Assembly (NCBI GenBank): GCA_965203755.1
Contig: OZ241910.1
Location: 2,046,001 to 2,110,000 of the forward strand
Direction of reading: 5' to 3'
Source: UBA6055 sp965203755
GTDB taxonomy: Bacteria; Chloroflexota; Anaerolineae; Aggregatilineales; Phototrophicaceae
Length of the DNA: 64,000 bases
Position numbers and translations under genes: made by a program. A model generated the notes under the pieces. The model searched no databases. It had not been told where the DNA came from and saw only the letters and a list, made by a program, of their open reading frames with translations. The number at the start of each line of letters is the position of its first letter. The first letter of the stretch is position 1. Positions 59,894 to 64,000 of this stretch are shown piece by piece.

Positions 59894-61849
59894 ATGGCCA
59901 AATCAAAATGGCAAGCCGCGCAAAATAACATCAGCAGCCGGACTGGATTGATGTGGATGACGTTGGTGTTATGGCTGGCCTTTGCATTCGGGGCGAATGG
60001 TCTAAACACTGATCCCATCTGGACGGACGAGTTGTTTTCGATTGCGAATATCGGCGGCTTTAATCCGCCTTACAGCCCAATGCAAATTATTGACTCCATC
60101 ATTAAATACAGCCGCGATCAGGCGCCGCTCTTCTACCTGCTGGGCGCGGCCTGGGCGCAGCTGGCCGGCTGGTCGCAGTATGCGCTGCGCTTGTTTTCGG
60201 TGCTGGCGGGTATGCTGATGATTGCCTGGCTCTATCGCTTTGGGTCCGACATGTTTAACCGCCGCATTGGTCTGCTGGCGGCAATCTTGATGAGCACATC
60301 CGCCTACATGATCCTGTATGTGCATGATTTTCGCATGTACACGCTGCTGCTGCTGCTCGCCATCATACACACCTGGCTCTATGGGCGGCTGGCGCATGGG
60401 CATCGGGTAACGCGCCTGACCTGGCACCTGTTTGTGGCCACGGCGGCCGCGCTGTTCTATACACACCTGTTTTCGATCATCTGGCTTGCCGGGCTGGGGC
60501 TTTATCATTTAGTTTGTATTTCAAAGTCGCGCCGCTGGCTGCAAATAGCGCTAGGCTGGGGCATCAGCGTCTTATTCTTTTTGCCCTACGTCCCGATCAT
60601 GATTTCGGGAGTCCAGGAGGCTTCCGAAAACCTGAACGTGACAACCAGAGTCGCGCCGCCTGAAGCGTTAATCCGCGCCTTCTTTTACCTGCTGGGCAAC
60701 GGCATCGAAATTTTGCCGGTGGTGTTTGCGGGCATGTTGGCATTTGCCTTTTGGCGCCAGCGGGATGCCGTCGCCATCAAGCTCATGCTGACAGCGCTGG
60801 CCATACTGACCTTGATTATCCTGCTTAATGAACTGATTGGCTTAATTCCCATGACCGTGACGGATCCAGCCGCACCCGCACGGATGCGCTATTTTCTGAT
60901 ATTGTGGATTCCTTTTATGCTTCTGTTTGCCTATGGCCTGGGCATGATGCCGCGCTGGCCTTGGATTGCGGTCGGGTGTCTGCTGTTATGGAGTGTGGCT
61001 GGCTATCAGTTTTACCGCTCAAACGAAATACTCATTCACGCCGGCGGTATGTTCAGAACGCGCTTGTATCCGCCCATGCAAAACTATGTTTATCACCTTC
61101 AGGGGAAAGTACGCTCACAAGACTATCTGCTTGGATTCACCCAGATGAACTACGTCAACCAAGACCTGAAGCATGGCAAAAGCGCCGCCGATTTTTATAC
61201 GCAGCTGCGCCTCGGCATTGACGGCGCATTTATTCAGCATCGGAACCGTAAGGACTGGGACTGGCTGACAAGAGATGTTCGTGACAAAATTGATGGCCGC
61301 CCCTATTTGCTATTGACCTATGATCCACAGAACAAGCATCCGCAGCTTGATGGAACATTAAGCAGGATTGAGTCCGATTATGCCGCCTGCGATGTGATTG
61401 TGGATACGCCAGACCTGTTTGTGCAGCGCTACGTCAACTCGATACTTGATTGTCATCGAGAATATGCGCCGATTGCCTATGATAACGGGATTAAGGTTGT
61501 TGACCGATTTGCCCGCTATGTCCCGGAGGCGGATCTTGTGCGAATCCTGACCGGCTGGGAAGTCGCCGACGAGCGGCTGCTCTATGAATACAACGTCTCT
61601 TTGCAGATTATCACGCCCGACTGGCAGAATACAGGCCGGCAGATTGACCGTCACCTGCATGAAGAGGATGTCCTCAAGTGGTATGCGGCTGAACTATCGA
61701 CCGATGGCCTGCCGCCCGGCGATTACCGCGTGATGGTCATTGTCTATGACCGCGAGACCAACAAAAAGGTCAGTGGCACAGATTTGACAAGCGGCCAATC
61801 AACCGACATCTTCCCGATTCTAACCTTTGCCATTCCAATGGATTCTTAG
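59894..61849 (+). CDS. GT-C membrane glycosyltransferase, array copy 10 (second subtype)
   Basis: 651 aa, the longest of the array. PIWTDELFSIANIGGFNPPY, then VHDFRMYTLLL as second motif. It contains an insertion in the outer loop before the last helices (IPMTVTDPAAPARMRYFLIL, where others have about nine residues fewer). Outer part shared with copy 8. C-terminal type DVLKWYAAELSTDGLPPG. First residues (MAKSKWQAAQNNISSRTGLM) are those of subtype one, another sign of exchange between the subtypes. Confidence 0.82.
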   Translation: MAKSKWQAAQNNISSRTGLMWMTLVLWLAFAFGANGLNTDPIWTDELFSIANIGGFNPPYSPMQIIDSIIKYSRDQAPLFYLLGAAWAQLAGWSQYALRLFSVLAGMLMIAWLYRFGSDMFNRRIGLLAAILMSTSAYMILYVHDFRMYTLLLLLAIIHTWLYGRLAHGHRVTRLTWHLFVATAAALFYTHLFSIIWLAGLGLYHLVCISKSRRWLQIALGWGISVLFFLPYVPIMISGVQEASENLNVTTRVAPPEALIRAFFYLLGNGIEILPVVFAGMLAFAFWRQRDAVAIKLMLTALAILTLIILLNELIGLIPMTVTDPAAPARMRYFLILWIPFMLLFAYGLGMMPRWPWIAVGCLLLWSVAGYQFYRSNEILIHAGGMFRTRLYPPMQNYVYHLQGKVRSQDYLLGFTQMNYVNQDLKHGKSAADFYTQLRLGIDGAFIQHRNRKDWDWLTRDVRDKIDGRPYLLLTYDPQNKHPQLDGTLSRIESDYAACDVIVDTPDLFVQRYVNSILDCHREYAPIAYDNGIKVVDRFARYVPEADLVRILTGWEVADERLLYEYNVSLQIITPDWQNTGRQIDRHLHEEDVLKWYAAELSTDGLPPGDYRVMVIVYDRETNKKVSGTDLTSGQSTDIFPILTFAIPMDS

Positions 61850-61855
61850 CGGCCT

Positions 61856-63760
61856 ATGCTTTTTTCAAGCTGGGGTAAAAGCACATCCATACCCTGGCGC
61901 TGGATGCTGCCGGTACTGCTCCTCGCCATGATTCTAGGCGCGCCGGGCTTAAATGCAGATGCCATCTGGATTGACGAACTGACGACTATTGGCCATGCCG
62001 GCGGATTAACCGGCCCCTTTTCGCCTTTCGATGTGCTGCGATCGGTCCGCGAGATTAGCCCCAAGCATACGCCGCTCTTCTTTGAATTAACGGCGGCCTG
62101 GGGGGTGCTGGTTGGCTGGCATCACGCTGCGCTGCGGGTCTTGCCGCTCTTTTTCGGCATCATCGCGCTGGCGTGGATTTACCGCATCGGCAAAGACTTC
62201 GCTGGCTGGCGGGTTGGATTTTGGGCGAGCCTGTTCTTGGGGCTTAACGTCTTCTGGCTGGAATACTGGCACGAAATACGGATGTATTCGCTGCAATTCA
62301 TGCTGATTATGGCGCTGCTGTGGCATTATCTGCATTTAATTCAAGCCAAGTCGGCGGCCCGTTGGCATCATTGGCTGGGCTTGATTCTGACGGCGGCGCT
62401 GTCCCTCTATACCCAGCCCTTTTCGATTTTTGTGCATCTGGCAATCGGCGTTTATCACCTGTTTTTTGTCCCTAAATCCGAACGATGGCTTCAAGTCTCA
62501 TTTTCATTTCTGGCGGCCGGCATCATGTATCTCCCCTGGCTGCCGGTGACCTATCTGGGTTTGACGACGAAATTTGACACCGCCGGCGAAATGGCTTTTG
62601 GGGAAGCGGCGGGCGTCTTTGTCCGCCTGCTCAGCAACGGCAGCTGGCTGATGATTCTGATTCCACTGGCGGCGGCCGTTTCGCAGCTGCGCCATCAACA
62701 GCAGCGGCCGCGCGTCAAAGCCTTTTGGCTGCTCGCCATCCTGATTCTGCTCCTATTACTGTCGGCAAACGAAATCATCGGGCTGATTCCCCTGCGCCGC
62801 GCCCGCTATTTCCTTGTTTCTTGGGGACTGTGGGCATTGATTGTCGGCAGTGGACTGGCATGGCTTCGGCGCTGGTGGGTGGCGCCGCTGGTTATGCTGG
62901 TCTATCTTGGAAGCGGATTCGCCTTGCGTGAGGCTGAAGACTATACTGCTTATCAAGGCACGATTTCGGTCGTCGATTCTTATCCGCCGCTGCATGAGTA
63001 TGTCGCCGCGCTGCGCGGAAAGACCGCCGCACACGATTATGTGGCGGGCTTCACCGATACCAACTTTGTCAACCGCATCGGCAAAAGCGAACATGGCTTT
63101 AGCACAGCTGATTATTATATGGAAACGCTGCTTGGGATTGATGGGACCTTCATACCGACAAACTTTAGCGCCGACAGGCTGGAGGTCGATATCCCCGCCA
63201 AACTGGACCATCATCCCTATCTGCTATTCACCTACAATCCACAGCGCCGACCGGAAATCTTTGACCTGACGCGCGAAATCATCCAGCGCGACTATCAGGC
63301 CTGTGATGTTATCCTTGAAGAACCACAGCTGTTTGTGCGCCGTTATGTGTACCATACCTTGACCTGTGACCGCGATTACAAACCGATTCGCTATGACAAT
63401 GGCATCGCGATTGCCGACCGGTTCGCTGACTATCTGCCGCAAAGCGACTCCGTGCGGGTCGTCACTGGCTGGGAAGTTGTGGATGAACGGCTGTTATACG
63501 AGAATAATGTGTCGATTCAGATCCACACAGCCGAAGGGCGGAAAGTCGCCCAAACCAATCCGGATCGGCATCTGTATGATAATATCCTCAAGTGGCATGT
63601 GGCTGAATTGCCGACAGCCGACTTGCCAGCCGGCGATTATCAGGTGGTGGTTATTGTCTACGACCGCGAGACCGGCAAAAAGGTCAAGGGCCTTGACTTG
63701 ACGACCGGCGAGTCCGGGACGATGCTGCCGATTGCTAATGATTTTGCCATTAAGGGGTAG
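61856..63760 (+). CDS. GT-C membrane glycosyltransferase, array copy 11 (divergent)
   Basis: 634 aa. The same architecture but clearly more distant from all others: AIWIDELTTIGHAGGLTGPF at the acidic pair, YWHEIRMYSLQFML as second motif, and in the end domain NPDRHLYDNILKWHVAELPT and GDYQVVVIVYDRETGKKVKG. It shows no near-identical DNA blocks with its neighbours, and GC is higher and more like the surrounding chromosome. It may be the older, resident copy from which the array grew, or a separately kept gene with a fixed task. Confidence 0.82.
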   Translation: MLFSSWGKSTSIPWRWMLPVLLLAMILGAPGLNADAIWIDELTTIGHAGGLTGPFSPFDVLRSVREISPKHTPLFFELTAAWGVLVGWHHAALRVLPLFFGIIALAWIYRIGKDFAGWRVGFWASLFLGLNVFWLEYWHEIRMYSLQFMLIMALLWHYLHLIQAKSAARWHHWLGLILTAALSLYTQPFSIFVHLAIGVYHLFFVPKSERWLQVSFSFLAAGIMYLPWLPVTYLGLTTKFDTAGEMAFGEAAGVFVRLLSNGSWLMILIPLAAAVSQLRHQQQRPRVKAFWLLAILILLLLLSANEIIGLIPLRRARYFLVSWGLWALIVGSGLAWLRRWWVAPLVMLVYLGSGFALREAEDYTAYQGTISVVDSYPPLHEYVAALRGKTAAHDYVAGFTDTNFVNRIGKSEHGFSTADYYMETLLGIDGTFIPTNFSADRLEVDIPAKLDHHPYLLFTYNPQRRPEIFDLTREIIQRDYQACDVILEEPQLFVRRYVYHTLTCDRDYKPIRYDNGIAIADRFADYLPQSDSVRVVTGWEVVDERLLYENNVSIQIHTAEGRKVAQTNPDRHLYDNILKWHVAELPTADLPAGDYQVVVIVYDRETGKKVKGLDLTTGESGTMLPIANDFAIKG

Positions 63761-63770
63761 GACCTTGGCT

Positions 63771-64000
63771 ATGAACTTGGTCAAATGGCTTTTGCGCCCG
63801 TTTTATGTACGGTTTTTGAGATATTACCACTATCGTGTAGATGTGAAGCGAGGGCGGGAAACCATTCGGACACAGGTCAAACAGGCGCAGCGGTCGGGGC
63901 AGGCGCTCAAGGTGATTGTCGGCGCCGGCGCGATCCGATACAAGGGCTGGATAGCGACCGACCTCCCGGCCTTTGACATCCTGCGACGCAAACACTGGGC
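63771..64000 (+). CDS. Methyltransferase-like protein, N-terminal part (runs off edge)
   Basis: Open from ATG 63771 to the window end (76 codons). After a basic, aromatic N-terminus (WLLRPFYVRFLRYYHYRVD) comes LKVIVGAGAIRYKGWIATDL, which fits the first SAM-binding loop (hydrophobic-x-x-GxG) and the following GW-x-x-x-DL seen in a group of SAM-dependent methyltransferases acting in polysaccharide gene clusters. It starts 10 nt after copy 11 and may belong to the same operon. Only the first motif is visible, so the call is tentative. Confidence 0.55.
   Translation, partial: MNLVKWLLRPFYVRFLRYYHYRVDVKRGRETIRTQVKQAQRSGQALKVIVGAGAIRYKGWIATDLPAFDILRRKHW

Overview
The window looks like part of the chromosome of a Chloroflexota bacterium, probably Anaerolineae-like. 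This is inferred from gene content and sequence style, not from a marker gene. Supporting points are a menaquinol-type cytochrome b/Rieske operon joined to a full cytochrome c maturation set, a Uma2 endonuclease, and large families of membrane glycosyltransferases. DNA is GC-rich, except in the glycosyltransferase array and the small coiled-coil module, which are visibly AT-richer. No rRNA, CRISPR array, transposase or replication origin was seen. Two tRNAs are present.

Layout. 1-5.1 kb: end of a MurJ-like flippase gene, then rlmI-xseB-xseA (minus), a small conserved hypothetical gene and an ArsA/Get3-type ATPase (plus). 5.2-19.2 kb: one long minus-strand superoperon with mostly 4-nt overlaps. 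It is read from a near-consensus promoter at 19250-19278 and encodes Rieske protein, cytochrome b, a di-heme and a mono-heme cytochrome c, two small membrane proteins, CcmE, CcmF, CcmH, CcmG, a CcmI-like protein, a lipoprotein, CcmA, CcmB, CcmC and an anchored exported protein. The first genes need covalently attached haem and the later ones attach it.

19.3-25.7 kb: accessory island. A single-chain restriction-methyltransferase is split in two by about 2 kb that carries six related small coiled-coil/membrane proteins. An HTH antitoxin and PIN toxin pair follows. 25.7-42.5 kb: housekeeping and metabolic genes (corA, rnd, a family-4-like uracil-DNA glycosylase without the usual Fe-S cysteines, Uma2, GNATs, coaX, tRNA-Asn, a solute-binding protein, LOG, a Met-rich secreted protein, tRNA-Ser, tadA, malQ, hisS, DinB, and an HdrD-like membrane Fe-S oxidoreductase).

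42.5-63.8 kb: eleven head-to-tail paralogues of a GT-C membrane glycosyltransferase (about 640 aa each), one of them frameshifted, spaced from small overlaps to 13 nt apart. Their ends are strongly conserved while the centres vary, and sequence blocks are shared in different combinations, which is the pattern of ongoing recombination. A methyltransferase-like gene runs off the right edge. The two most unusual items are this mosaic array and the split restriction enzyme with its inserted repeat-protein module.
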